From NCBI GenBank assembly GCA_963704405.1, contig OY969903.1, positions 2,542,001-2,606,000 of the forward strand: a stretch of 64,000 nt of DNA, read 5' to 3'. A program made the translations under genes and the position numbers. The notes beneath the pieces were generated by a model, which saw nothing but the letters and a program-made list of their open reading frames with translations, searched no databases and had not been told where the DNA came from. Each line of letters starts with the position of its first letter. Within the stretch, counting starts at the first letter, position 1. Below, piece after piece: positions 27,680 to 38,568 of the stretch. The stretch comes from MFD01213-c1 sp963704405 (GTDB lineage: Bacteria > Planctomycetota > Phycisphaerae > Tepidisphaerales > Tepidisphaeraceae).

Positions 27680-30600
27680 ATGCCGCCGACGATGCTGATC
27701 CAGTCGCTTGAATCTGTCCGGCGCCGGGTGCGAGTGCTTGGGGTGGCGTTTGGGGTGGGTATTGTTCTGGCGGCGGTGATTGGGTTGCTGCTGACGACAG
27801 TTTTTCTGGATTACCTTTTTAATCTGACGGTTGCGTTCCGGCTGATATTAATTGCCGCGTCGCTGGGGTCGATTGGTTTTGTGCTGTGGCGCTGGATCGC
27901 TCAGCCGGCGCTGGCTAAGTTAAGTCTTGGGGATATCGCAGGTCGAATTGAGCAGGTGTTTCCGCAGTTTCAGGATCGGCTTCGCAGCACCGTGGATATC
28001 CTGACCGGGCAGCTTCCCGGTTCGGACATGATGAAGCAGCGCGTGGTTTCAGAGGCGAGCAACCTGGCGCTGGCGGTTGATTTGAATCGGGCGGTGGTGT
28101 TGCGGCCGGTCTGGTATTCGACAGCCGCGGGGTTTGGATCGATCCTCCTGGCGGCGGTGTTGATGCTCAGCATCAGCTCGCAATATACGCAGATTGCGCT
28201 GACGCGATTATTTCTTCCGTTCAGCAATCAGGCGTGGCCGAAATCGGTGAGAATTGATCTGGTGGGAGCGATGCCGGTGCGCGTGGCGGTGGGCCAGCGG
28301 CTCGATGTGAACATTCGGCTTGGCCGCGGTGACAAGGCTTCGCGAAAGGCAATTGTCTATTACCAGTATGGCGATGAAACTGGGCAGCACTTCGGACCGA
28401 TCGAGCAGGAATACATGAGCCGCGGGGAAGATGGGGTGTATCACGCTTCGCTGGATAGCCTCATCCCCTCCCAGGCGTTGACCGGGGCGATGAAAATCTG
28501 GATGAGCTCGGGTGATGATGAAATGAATCTCCCGCCGGTGAAGATTGTGCAGCGGCTCGCAGTGAAGAGCGTGCAGGCGACGATCACTCCGCCGGCGTAT
28601 GCCAAGCTGCCGCCCGTAAATGTGAACCTGGCGCAGAATCCAGCGGTGATGACAGTGGGCTCACAGATCACGATGACCGCGACGTTCAATAAACCGCTGG
28701 ATCTGACGAAGCAGCCCGTGGTGGAGTCAGTGACACAGGATGCGGCGGCTCCGTTTCTATGGCAGCATTCGGCGGCGGATATGTTGGTCGGGCATCTGTT
28801 GGGAAATAAGTCGATCCGATTTCATCTGCATGCAACGGATATTGATGGCTTTCAAAATACGGCGGTTGAAGAATATGAATTGATCGTTCGTCCGGATCAG
28901 AACCCGACGGTGCAGATTGAAAATCCGCGACGCAATGAAGATCGCACGCCGGTCGCCGTCGTTCCGTTTCAGGCGGTGGCGGAAGACGACTTTGGAATTA
29001 AATCGCTCAGGCTGCTTGTCGATCGGCTGGGGGATAAAAAGCATTGGGAGATTTCGCTTGTCGACAATGGGGAGGCGACCAATACGGCCATCTGGAATAA
29101 GGTGGAGGCATCGGGAGAGTTGCAGCGATATCGCGCCAAATATGCGTGGGACCTGGCGGCCCTGAAGGATGCGCAGCTGAAGCCCGGGGATGTGCTGGAA
29201 TATTTTGCGGTCGTGCAGGACAACTTTGAACTCAACGGGACGACCCATCCTCCCGTACCGAGCGGGCGGCTGCGGATCAACATCATCGGCCAGGATGAAT
29301 TTGCCAACAAGATCACCGATGAGCTGCGGGCAGTAGGGGAACAGGTGGCGCAGATCAAAGCGAGCCAGGGACGAACGCAGCGCGAGACGGCGGCGCTGAC
29401 GAAGGAATCCCAGGATAAAGCGGTGTTTGATCCGGCGGATAAAGTTGCCGCCACCCGGTTGGAAAGCCAGCAGAGCACGGCGGCAGCGCAAACGAAGCAG
29501 ATTTCCGGGAAGCTCGATGACATGCGCCAGCGCATGGATGAAAACAAGTCGCCTAATCAGGAGCTTAAGGATTTGGCGAGGGACGTGGGGGATTTGCTGA
29601 ATAAGACGGCCGAGAGCCCGATGAAGGACGCCGCCGGTCAAATCAATTCGGCAAAACAGTCGGCGGCGCAGGACGATCGCAATCAGAAAATGCAGGTTGC
29701 CCAGAATGATCAGCAGCAGGCGACAGACCAGTTGCAGAAGGCGCTGGATCGGATGGGTAACATCGGAAGCCTTTCGCGGACGATCGATCAGATCAAGGCG
29801 ATCCTTGAAGAGCAGCAGCGGCTGTCTAATGCGACACAGGCGGTTGGGAAGAACAACCTTGGCAAGCGGCCCGAGGAGATGTCACCGAACGACCGCGCTA
29901 AGCTTGAAAAAATTGCCGCCGACCAGGAGGGCTTGGCTCATCGTACTGCCAAGGCGCTCGATGAAATGTCGCAGGCATCGGACAAGCTGTCAAAATCCGA
30001 TCCAACCGCGTCGCAGGCGATGAAAGAGGCCGCCAGCACGGGGCAGCAGCAGAATGTTTCGCCGAACCAGTCCAAGGCGGCTCAGGCTGCGCAGCAGAAT
30101 CAGCAGTCGCAAGCGCAATCAGCGCAGAAGCAGGCGGAACTGGGACTGCAGATGATTCTGAATTCGCTCCGTGAGGCGGAGCGGCGAAAGCTGGAAGAAC
30201 TGGCGAAGAAGCTTGAGGAAATGCAGAAGCAGGTCGCGAACCTGATCCGCCGACAGGCTGGTCATAATCTGGATAACCTTGCGCTGCAAGGTGGCGATCG
30301 CATCGGAAAGCTCGAAAACAAAGAGCGCGATGCACTGTTCACCAAGGCCGAGCGCGATCCGAAGATTCCATCTCCGGCGCCGGAGTTGGCAACCCTCAGC
30401 GGCGCAGGAGCAGACGGAGCGCAACACGCGCGATATCGCCAAGTCGGCGGAAGATATGCCCGATGGAGCGGAGCCGGCCGATCATCTGACTGAGGCGGCG
30501 GACAAAATGGAGCGGGCGATTGTGAGCCTGAGGGATAATAAATTGCCGGATGCGTATGACCCACCCCAGGTGGAGGCGCTGGCCGCGCTGGACGCGGCAA

Positions 30601-31877
30601 AGAAGATCATCGATCAGCAGAAGGCCGCGGTGGATCAGAAGCAACAGGACCAGCAGAAGGAAGCGATCCGGCAGGTTTATGTGAAGCTGAAGGCAGACCA
30701 GGAAAGGCTGAACGGCGAAACAAGCCGAATTGATACAGCACCGCGGCTGGATGATGGCTCGCTGCATCGCGAGGATGCGGTGCGCCTCGGCCAGTTGCCG
30801 GGCGAGCAGGGGAAGCTGGCAGATCGAATCAGCAAGCTGGATGAAGATTTGTCCGCGCTGGGCAGCATTGTTTACATCTGGGCGAATAAGGACATTCATC
30901 GCACGATGAATGAGGTGAAGGATGATCTCGGCAAGCCGGAGACGGGATCGGCGACACAGATTGAACAAAAGCGCATTGTCGCGCAGCTGGATGCGATGAT
31001 TCGCGACCTGGCGGTCAAGCCGATCGAGAGCAAGTTCGCGCAGCAAGGCGGGGGCGGCGGAGGCGGCCGATGCAGTCCGGGCCTGCCAAGCGAGGCGGAA
31101 CTTCGGTTGATGAAAGATCTTCAGGTTGCTGTGAATGATGCGACGAAGGCGATCGATGCGCAGCCAAAGAAGGATCAGCCAAAAATGATGGCGCTCGGCG
31201 GCCGCCAGGGAGAGCTTCGTGGCCTGCTTGAACAACTGATGTCCAAAGCATCGGGCGGCCAGATGAAGCTGGGGCCTGAGCCGGACAATCGCGATCAGCT
31301 TCCGGAAGAAGCCAGAGGCGAGCAGGTCGAGAACCAGGAGCTCGATAAGACACTGCTCGACGACAAACCGGGAGCGGAAGTGGTGCAAAAAGATATGAAT
31401 CTGGTCGGCGATCGCATGGCGCGCGTTCGCCAGCGCCTGGCAATCAACAATGATCCGGGAAAGATTACACAGGTGATTGAGGATCGGATCGTTGAAAATA
31501 TGGATGATCTGATCGAGATGGCGCGGAAGAAAGAAGCGCAGTCGACGGGCAAGCCCGATCCGAATGCCAAGCCGCAGGAAGCGCAGAAGCCCAAGCCTGA
31601 TCCGGGAATTAAGCCGGAGAATGCTCAGGCTAAAGCAGGTGAGAAGAAGGGCCAGAGTGGCGCGGCCCCGGCGGCGAATTCCAACAATGGCGGGCCGGGC
31701 GCGGGATCGGCGGATACGTCGGCGGATATTCGGCAGAAGGCGACGGAATGGGGTGGGATTACGCCGCGAACTCGCCAGGCCGTTATTGAAGGGGCTGGAG
31801 AGCAGGTCATTGATAAGTACAAGACGCTGGTGGATGACTATTATCGATCGTTGTCGACAAAGGCGAATGCGCAGTAA
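27680..31877 (+). CDS. Very large membrane-anchored coiled-coil protein (DUF4175-like), frameshifted
   Basis: The repaired length is about 1398 residues. Two membrane segments near residues 20-75 and one near 150 are followed by Ig-like beta stretches to about residue 530. A long Gln/Lys/Glu/Ala-rich coiled-coil region fills the rest, ending with ITPRTRQAVIEGAGEQVIDKYKTLVDDYYRSLS. The break at 30401 comes from one extra G: ELATLS continues as AQEQTERNTRDIAKSAEDMPD in the next frame. Proteins of this design (DUF4175-like) are regularly encoded in planctomycete MoxR operons. The coiled coil suggests a structural or scaffolding role in the periplasm (inference). Confidence 0.83.
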
Positions 31878-31939
31878 GAGAGATTGCGCTGATCTGTAGC
31901 GCCGGCGTTTGCCCTGAGGCGCCGTGCTGCAAGCGAATT

Positions 31940-33065
31940 ATGAAACGCGTGACGTCCATCTTCATCCTCGCGGCTGTCATGATGAGTTCTCCTGTCATTG
32001 CACAAGAAGCGCCCGATCAACCCATAAAAAATTCGGCGGCGGTGGTCGCTCCCAGGCCCAACCTGGTGAGAGGAGATGAGATCAATGCCAGCCAACAGAA
32101 GTCAGTCGAAAAAGGACTGCAGTGGCTTGCCGACCATCAGGGGCCGGATGGAAGTTTTGGCGGCGGCGGGGGAGGCAAACACGCCGGGATCACGGCGCTG
32201 GCAGGGCTTGCGTTTATGGAGGCGGGGAATTTGCCGGGCCGCGGGAAATATGGCGACAATGTCTCGCGGTGTTTGAAATTTGTGCTGGATTCATGCCAGG
32301 AATCGGGATTGATCGCTTCGGATCAGTCGCAGGGGCCGATGTATGGCCATGGTTTTGCCACGCTGTTTTTAGGCGAGATATATGGCATGACGGGCGACGA
32401 CAGCGTGAAGGAGAAACTGCAGAAGGCAGTTGCACTGATTGAACGCACGCAGAGCAACCAGCCGGGGAATGAAGGGGGCTGGCGGTATCAGCCGGTTCCT
32501 TATGATGCCGATATTTCGGTGACGATCTGCCAGATCATGGCGCTTCGGGCGGCCCGCGATGCCGGGATCAAGGTGGAGAAAGACGTCATCGACAAAGCGA
32601 TCAAGTATGTGCGGACGTGCCAGAACCCCGACGGTGGTTTCAGTTATATGGCGCGGATGGGAGGCGGCGGTGGAAGTGGATTTGCGCAGCGCGGCAGGCA
32701 TGGCGTCGCTCTATTACGCCGGTGTCTTTGAAGGGAATGATCTGGAGCGCGGGCTGAAATATCTGAAGCAGTTCACGCCGGGCCGCGCGAGCCAGCGGGT
32801 GGGCCCCAATGGCGAGCAAATGGATATGGAGGGGCATTATTATTACGGCAATTATTACGCGGTGCAGGCAATGTTCCTGGCCGGCGGCGATTACTGGGCT
32901 GACTGGTATCCGGCAGTGCGGGATCAGCTCATCACGCGACAAAGCCCGACGGGCAACTGGTCGGGCGATTTCAGCGACGATTATGCAACGAGCATGGCGA
33001 TGATCATTTTGCAGATGCCGAATCGATATCTGCCGGTCTATTCCGGTAAAGGGCCGGGGAGCTGA
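31940..33065 (+). CDS. Secreted prenyltransferase/squalene-cyclase-repeat protein, frameshifted
   Basis: A signal peptide (SIFILAAVMMSSPVIAQ) precedes alpha-alpha barrel repeats of the squalene-hopene cyclase/prenyltransferase type: KGLQWLADHQGPDGSFG, AIKYVRTCQNPDGGFSY, YYYGNYYAVQAMFLAGG and WYPAVRDQLITRQSPTGNW. One extra base near 32684-32688 splits the reading frame between GGGGSGF and RSAAGMASLYYAG. The repaired protein has about 374 residues. It lacks the DXDD catalytic motif of true cyclases, so it is not a terpene cyclase. Its place in the MoxR operon is recurrent in planctomycetes, with unknown function. Confidence 0.85.
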
Positions 33066-33066
33066 A

Positions 33067-34323
33067 ATGGCGCTGCAGTTTGCGAGTCATCATTCTTTAG
33101 CTGCGGGTTGTATCGCCGCAATATTTGTTGCATTGATGCCCCAGGCCGCGTCGGGGCAGCAATGGTCTTTCACGACCGCGAATTTTCAGACAGGCAGGGG
33201 GGAATTGAAGGGCCTGTCTTCTGATGGCGCAGTGATTTCGACACCGGATTCGGCTGCACCGAGGGTTATTCCGCTGGATCAGTTTGTGTCGGCACAATTG
33301 GCGGCTCCGGCTCCGATCGCGCCGCCAAAATTTACGCTGCTGCTTGCCGGTGGAGATCGCCTGGTTGGTGAACCGGTTCGGATTGAGAATGAACAACTGC
33401 GATGGAAGAGCGGCTCGCTTGGGGAAGTGGCCATTTCCCTGCGGCTGCTGCTGGCAATGGGCCGCGGGGACAATGCGGCGATTCCGGAAGAAACGCCTAA
33501 ACAGGACGTCGTGACCCTCAGCAACGGCGACAGCGTGAGCGGAGTTGTTACTGATTGCTCCGCCGCGAAGATTACCGTGCAGACGGATGCCGGAGCGAGC
33601 GAGGCGCCGATTGCTTCGGTGGTGCGCGTCTCGTTCGCCGCTGCAGCATCACCGCCCGCCTCGCATGGATTCCGCATCACATTGGCCGACGGATCCATCA
33701 TCACGACCTCGGATGCGACGAGCCGTGGGGACCGGCTCATCATCTCCCTGCTGGAGGGAAAACCGCCGCGGCAAGTCGAATTGCCGCTCAGTCAGATCGT
33801 TGGAATTGAGCAGTTGAATGGGCCGGTCAGTTGGCTTTCGTCGCGCGTGCCAAGCGAAAGTGTGCAGATGCCTTACTTTGGCGGCAGTCTTCCGTGGCCG
33901 GCAAAGATGAATTCGGCGGTGGATGGATTGCCCATTGAATTCAGCAGCCAGCGGTTTGACCACGGAATTGGCGTGCATTCGTATTCGCGGCTGACTTTCC
34001 CGCTGGAGGCCGGCTGGGCCGCATTTCGCACCCAGTATGCTATTGAATCGCAGCCCCAATCTCCCCGCCCGCTCGCGGATGTGACCGTGCGCATCAGCCT
34101 TGATGGGAAGCTCGTTCATGAGCAGCGACATGTGCGTGCAGGGATGCTGCTGCCGGTGGTGAATGTCGATTTGCAAGGGGTGAAGACAATTACGCTGGAA
34201 GCGGACTATGGGGATGGCGGCGATACCCAGGACCATCTCAATTGGATTGAGCCGGCATTGCTGCGATCGAAAATCATTCCGGCGGCGGCCGTCGCGCCAT
34301 CGACTGGGCCGGCTGCGCCTTGA
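33067..34323 (+). CDS. Secreted NPCBM/NEW2-domain protein
   Basis: A 418-residue protein with a signal peptide (ending near PQAASGQQW), a central region of small beta-strand repeats (VVTLSNGDSVSGVVTD, RITLADGSIITTSD) and a C-terminal NPCBM galactose-binding-like domain (MNSAVDGLPIEFSSQRFDHGIGVHSYSRLTF, then TLEADYGDGGDTQDHLNWIEP). It follows the preceding gene by 1 base and ends the operon. Its stop codon abuts the stop of the convergent cyclase gene. NPCBM domains bind carbohydrate, so a cell-surface or glycan-binding role is likely. Confidence 0.88.
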   Translation: MALQFASHHSLAAGCIAAIFVALMPQAASGQQWSFTTANFQTGRGELKGLSSDGAVISTPDSAAPRVIPLDQFVSAQLAAPAPIAPPKFTLLLAGGDRLVGEPVRIENEQLRWKSGSLGEVAISLRLLLAMGRGDNAAIPEETPKQDVVTLSNGDSVSGVVTDCSAAKITVQTDAGASEAPIASVVRVSFAAAASPPASHGFRITLADGSIITTSDATSRGDRLIISLLEGKPPRQVELPLSQIVGIEQLNGPVSWLSSRVPSESVQMPYFGGSLPWPAKMNSAVDGLPIEFSSQRFDHGIGVHSYSRLTFPLEAGWAAFRTQYAIESQPQSPRPLADVTVRISLDGKLVHEQRHVRAGMLLPVVNVDLQGVKTITLEADYGDGGDTQDHLNWIEPALLRSKIIPAAAVAPSTGPAAP

Positions 34324-35844
34324 TCACGCCGCCTTGATGGGCTGATAGACGCGTATGCAGTTTCGATTGCTGCTCTTGGCGTCGTAGAGCGCCTGGTCCA
34401 CGGCGATCAACATGCTTGGGAGGGTGAGGCAGTTGTTTGCGGCCGAGCGTTCGGCGACGCCGATGCTCAGGGTTGGTTGATGTTCAAGCTTGGCGATCGC
34501 GCTGGTGAAATCCACCGCGGCAAAGGCCTGACGGAGTTTTTGCACGACTTGCTGCGCCTGGCTGAGGGGAGTTTGCGGCAGGGCGATGACGAATTCATCA
34601 CCGCCATACCGAAAGGCCAGGTCGGTTTTGCGGAGGGTGATGCGGACGCACTCGGCGAAGGTCTTGAGCATGTGATCGCCGGCGGCGTGGCCGTAGGTGT
34701 CGTTCACCTGCTTGAATTGATCCATGTCGATCATAACGAGCGAGAGGGCATGATGGTGCCGCTCCGCCAGCGCGACTTCGCGCTCCAGCAGCGAATCCAG
34801 GGAGCGGCGGTTGTATAAGCCCGTCAGCGCGTCAGTCATGCTCTGCTTTTCAGCCTCGGCCAGCAGATGCAGTGAGATAAGGGCGGACTGGGCGGTGTTG
34901 ACATAGGTCTGCGCAAGCTGAGTGATTTCTTCGGTCCACTCGCGACCGGGGGACAGCAGCATATGGGCGACGGCTGCGATCTTTCCACCGACCATGAAGG
35001 GGACGCAGAAAGCGGAATGTTCAGGGCCAAGCTTCAGCGACGAATCTACGGCACAGCGGACGGGTGAACCATCCGCTCGAAATTGGCGGGGCAGATGTTG
35101 GCGGAGGCAGGGGCAAAGGGCAGTTTCCATTTCGCCAACCGGGCGCTCTTCGCACATCACATTGGCGGGGTAGGCGGCGCGAACAATGATCGCGGGGACG
35201 GAATCGGGCTCATGGGTGAGGATCGTCAGGCCGGCGAGATTGAGTTCGGTTTGAAGGTAATGGGAAAGTGTCGCGAACACCTGATCGGCCTTGCCCGCGC
35301 CCTGGATGCTTTGCGAAAACTCGAGCAGCCGATCGACCGTCCGCGTGCGAACAGCCAGGACGCCTTTGGATTGCTCGTGAGCGGCTTTGGATTGCTGAAG
35401 TTGCTGGAGCATGCGGTCGAACGTCTGGCGGAGGCCAAAGACATCGCGGGAATGGGGAGAATCGTGAATGGAGATGGGGGAATCGAATCGTCCTTCGCTC
35501 ACATGCCACATGGCATCGCGCAAGCGATGCAGCGGCCGAAGAAGGCGCGAAATGGAACTATAAAGAACGATCAGGCATGTCAGGCTGCTCATGCCCAACG
35601 CAGCCAGCAATCGAAGGCGAAGGAGCTGGCTTTCTTCCGTTGAAAGGGAGCGGCTGCCCCACGTCGTGAACTGGATGACCAGCAGCGCCACGAGGGATGT
35701 AAAACCCACGCAACCGATCGCGATGCCGACTAACTGCGTCTGGAGCGATTTCCTGCCAAAGAGCTGTAGCACGGCGGTCAACCTTTCGAGCGTCAGCAGC
35801 CGGCGAAGCTCAGCCCCTTGGGGTGAGGTCGCTGCAGACGTCAT
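34324..35844 (-). CDS. Membrane diguanylate cyclase with GAF-like sensor
   Basis: About 506 residues from the ATG at 35844; other in-frame ATGs exist upstream to 36036 but code for a Ser/Ala-rich stretch overlapping the divergent gene. Two membrane segments (LVGIAIGCVGFTSLVALLVIQF and AALGMSSLTCLIVLYSSI) precede a HAMP-like linker. A GAF-like domain with paired cysteines (ETALCPCLRQ) follows, then a GGDEF domain with YGGDEF at 34591-34608 and LTGLYNRRSLD. It should synthesise cyclic di-GMP in response to a cytoplasmic signal. No EAL domain is present. Divergent from the sigma-54 activator gene. Confidence 0.9.
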   Translation of the reverse strand: MTSAATSPQGAELRRLLTLERLTAVLQLFGRKSLQTQLVGIAIGCVGFTSLVALLVIQFTTWGSRSLSTEESQLLRLRLLAALGMSSLTCLIVLYSSISRLLRPLHRLRDAMWHVSEGRFDSPISIHDSPHSRDVFGLRQTFDRMLQQLQQSKAAHEQSKGVLAVRTRTVDRLLEFSQSIQGAGKADQVFATLSHYLQTELNLAGLTILTHEPDSVPAIIVRAAYPANVMCEERPVGEMETALCPCLRQHLPRQFRADGSPVRCAVDSSLKLGPEHSAFCVPFMVGGKIAAVAHMLLSPGREWTEEITQLAQTYVNTAQSALISLHLLAEAEKQSMTDALTGLYNRRSLDSLLEREVALAERHHHALSLVMIDMDQFKQVNDTYGHAAGDHMLKTFAECVRITLRKTDLAFRYGGDEFVIALPQTPLSQAQQVVQKLRQAFAAVDFTSAIAKLEHQPTLSIGVAERSAANNCLTLPSMLIAVDQALYDAKSSNRNCIRVYQPIKAA

Positions 35845-36029
35845 AAACAGTATCGGCCGAAGTTCACGGCGGCTCAAAATTCGGTCGCGACCGCTTATAA
35901 ACCGTGCGCCGGCGGCAGGTTCGGCAGAAAATGCCGATCCGCCGCTCACTGCGGATTTGTTTGACATTTTAAGCGAACTGCTGCATAAAATAGCATCACC
36001 CTCGTCAGTGAACGCACACGGAGCAGGCA

Positions 36030-37628
36030 ATGACAACTAGGCCCGATCAAGAATTATCCATTCTTAATGAAATTGGACATATCCTGTCCTCCACGCTGGA
36101 GTTGCGTGATGCGTTCGCAAAGATCATGCAAATCATTTCAGAGAAGCTAAATATGAATCGGGGAGCGCTGGTGCTCCTTGATGAATCCACAGGCCGGTTG
36201 CGCACAGAGGCGGCAGCGGGAATGACGCCTGAGGAAATTGAACGCGGGAAGTATGCGCTTGGCGAAGGGGTGACGGGAAACGTGGTCGCGACCGGGCGGG
36301 CGCGCACGATTGCGGATGTTCGAAATGAGCCGGATTTCCTGAATCGAACGGGCCGCGTGAATCCGGATTCGACGATCGCGCTGAGCTTTCATTGTGTGCC
36401 GATTCGGATTGAAGGGCGAACGGCCGGGGCGCTGTCCATCGATAAGGCTTTTGAGACTGACGAACAATTGCGCAGTGATGCGGAACTGTTGACCATCATT
36501 GCAGCATTTCTCGCTCAGGCGATTCAAATCAACCGGATGGTCATGCGGCAAAAAGAGGAGCTTCTGGAAGAGAATGCCCAGTTGCGGGCCCAGGTGCGCG
36601 ACCGGTATCGGTTTGAAAATATTATTGGCGATTCACCGGCGATGCACGAGGTTTTTGCCACGGTCGGCCAGGTTGCCAACAGTCGCGCAACAGTGCTGCT
36701 GCTCGGCGAGACGGGAACTGGCAAGGAAATGATCGCCAAGGCGATTCACTACAACAGCCCGCGAAAAGACAAGCCGTTTGTCCGGGTAAACTGCGGCGCA
36801 CTGACCGGCACGCTGCTTGAGTCGGAATTGTTCGGGCATGTGAAGGGTTCTTTTACAGGCGCCATCCGTGACAAGATCGGCCGGTTTGAGGCGGCGGACG
36901 GCGGGACAATTTTTCTCGATGAAATTGGAACGCTTGAACCGCAGTTGCAGGTCAAGCTTCTGCGTGTTCTGCAGGAGCGCGAATTTGAGCGCGTCGGCGA
37001 TACGCAGACGGTGAAGGTGGATGTGCGGGTGATTGCCGCCACCAATGTGGATCTTCAGGAGGAAGTGGCGAAAGGAAATTTCCGGGAAGATCTGTTTTAT
37101 CGATTGAACGTGGTGAGCATCTATCTGCCGCCGCTGCGGAATCGGCGAGAGGATATTCCCCGCCTGATTGACTACTTCCTCGATAAGTACAACGGCATGA
37201 ATGATCGGCGGCTTCGGCGGATCAGCCGGGACATGCTTAATGTCCTGCTTCGATATCCGTGGCCCGGGAATGTACGGGAACTGGAGAACGCGATTGAGCG
37301 CGCCGTTGTGCTGAGCAACGATGAGGACTTTACAGAAGAATTGTTGCCCCTCAGCGTGCGCATGTTCGCGGCACAGCGTCGCACCAATCAGGCCAGCGAA
37401 TCGATCGAGAGTCTCACCCGGCGATTGGCCGATCAGGCGATCGCCGATTATGAGCTGCGCGAGGGGGAAATCTACCAGCTCGTGATCGATCAGATCGAAC
37501 ATGCCCTAATCGATCGATCGTTGAATAAATGCGGCGGCGTGAAGACCAAGGCCGCGGATTTCCTGGGCATCAACCGCAATACGTTGAATAAGAAGGTTAA
37601 GGAATTGGGTATTGAAGCTTCAGAATGA
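36030..37628 (+). CDS. Sigma-54-dependent transcriptional activator (NifA-like, GAF-AAA-Fis)
   Basis: A 532-residue enhancer-binding protein. An N-terminal GAF domain (residues 1-170; LNEIGHILSSTLELRDAF) precedes the AAA+ domain. That domain has Walker A GETGTGKE, GHVKGSFTGAI (36846-36863 codes GSFTGA, where most have GAFTGA), Walker B GGTIFLDEIG and the FREDLFYRLNVV motif. A Fis-type helix-turn-helix closes the protein (KTKAADFLGINRNTLNKKVKEL). Such proteins remodel RNA polymerase carrying sigma-54 and bind upstream of promoters like those found at 4159, 4307 and 8463. That it controls that island is only inference. Confidence 0.93.
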   Translation: MTTRPDQELSILNEIGHILSSTLELRDAFAKIMQIISEKLNMNRGALVLLDESTGRLRTEAAAGMTPEEIERGKYALGEGVTGNVVATGRARTIADVRNEPDFLNRTGRVNPDSTIALSFHCVPIRIEGRTAGALSIDKAFETDEQLRSDAELLTIIAAFLAQAIQINRMVMRQKEELLEENAQLRAQVRDRYRFENIIGDSPAMHEVFATVGQVANSRATVLLLGETGTGKEMIAKAIHYNSPRKDKPFVRVNCGALTGTLLESELFGHVKGSFTGAIRDKIGRFEAADGGTIFLDEIGTLEPQLQVKLLRVLQEREFERVGDTQTVKVDVRVIAATNVDLQEEVAKGNFREDLFYRLNVVSIYLPPLRNRREDIPRLIDYFLDKYNGMNDRRLRRISRDMLNVLLRYPWPGNVRELENAIERAVVLSNDEDFTEELLPLSVRMFAAQRRTNQASESIESLTRRLADQAIADYELREGEIYQLVIDQIEHALIDRSLNKCGGVKTKAADFLGINRNTLNKKVKELGIEASE

Positions 37629-37687
37629 TGGGTGGCAGGCGTTGCGAAGGTTGCCGGGTATGAGCGGGGCCGGTAGGTTCGTCGGTC

Positions 37688-38413
37688 ATGAAAGTGAATG
37701 TGCTGTTGACGCCGCAGGAGGTGCGGGTTGATTTGATTCGCCAGGGGGCAGTGGTGGTGTTTGATGTGCTGCGTGCCACCACGACCATGACCGCTGCCCT
37801 GGCGGCGGGGGTGCGGGAGATTTTTATTTTTGATTCGCTGGATGCGGCTCGCGATGCTGCACGGGGGCATGGGGATGACCGCATTCTTTGCGGCGAAAAG
37901 GCGTGCCTTCCGCCGCCGGGTTTTGATCTGGGGAATAGCCCCGGCGCGTTTGATGCAAAAGTGCACGGTGGAAAGACTGTTTTCATGGCGACGACCAATG
38001 GGACACGGGCAATGGTCGCGGCCCGATCGGCGAAATTGCTGCTGGCGGGGGCAATCGTGAATGCTTCAGCGGTGGCAAATAGGCTGATCGCGGAGGGATT
38101 GGATGTGACGCTGCTCTGCGCGGGCACAGGCGGCGAGCCGGCCATGGAAGACATGATTGGCGCTGGGGCAGTGCTGACGGCGCTTGAGCGGCAGGCATCA
38201 ATCGTCTTAGGGAGCGATGTGGCGCGGATGGCGCATAGCCTTTTCCGGGATTCGGAGCAGGATTTGAAATCAGTGCTGACGAATTGCACCGGGGGGCAAA
38301 ACGTGCTGGCGGTTGGCCTGGAAAGGGACATTGCGTTCGCCGCACGATTGGATGTCCAAAGCGTAGCAGGGCGCGTGATGGATGGTCCTTTACGGGTAGT
38401 TCGTGAAAATTGA
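37688..38413 (+). CDS. comB: 2-phosphosulfolactate phosphatase (ComB)
   Basis: A 241-residue ComB-family protein: VVVFDVLRATTTMTAALAAG, GEKACLPPPGFDLGNSP, TTNGTRAMVAA and CAGTGGEPAMEDMIGAG are in family order and the length is typical. The family hydrolyses 2-phospho-3-sulfolactate with magnesium, first described in coenzyme M synthesis. In bacteria without that pathway it is probably used for sulfolactate or related phosphate esters. No other coenzyme M gene is nearby. Confidence 0.9.
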   Translation: MKVNVLLTPQEVRVDLIRQGAVVVFDVLRATTTMTAALAAGVREIFIFDSLDAARDAARGHGDDRILCGEKACLPPPGFDLGNSPGAFDAKVHGGKTVFMATTNGTRAMVAARSAKLLLAGAIVNASAVANRLIAEGLDVTLLCAGTGGEPAMEDMIGAGAVLTALERQASIVLGSDVARMAHSLFRDSEQDLKSVLTNCTGGQNVLAVGLERDIAFAARLDVQSVAGRVMDGPLRVVREN

Positions 38414-38568
38414 TTTCGGCTAATGTGTTTTTTTACAGTCGAGTTCGCAGGGAAGGCCCATTTTGGGCAAAGTGCTCACTCCGCTTCGGTTGACATCCAA
38501 CCGGGCCTGTCGTATCAATAGCTGTTTGCATCGGAATTGAACAATCGTCTAACCAGCAGCAATCGATT

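Noticed and set aside
31940..33065. Squalene-hopene cyclase activity for the repeat protein
   Set aside because: The protein is short, secreted and lacks the DXDD motif, so it shares only the barrel repeats.
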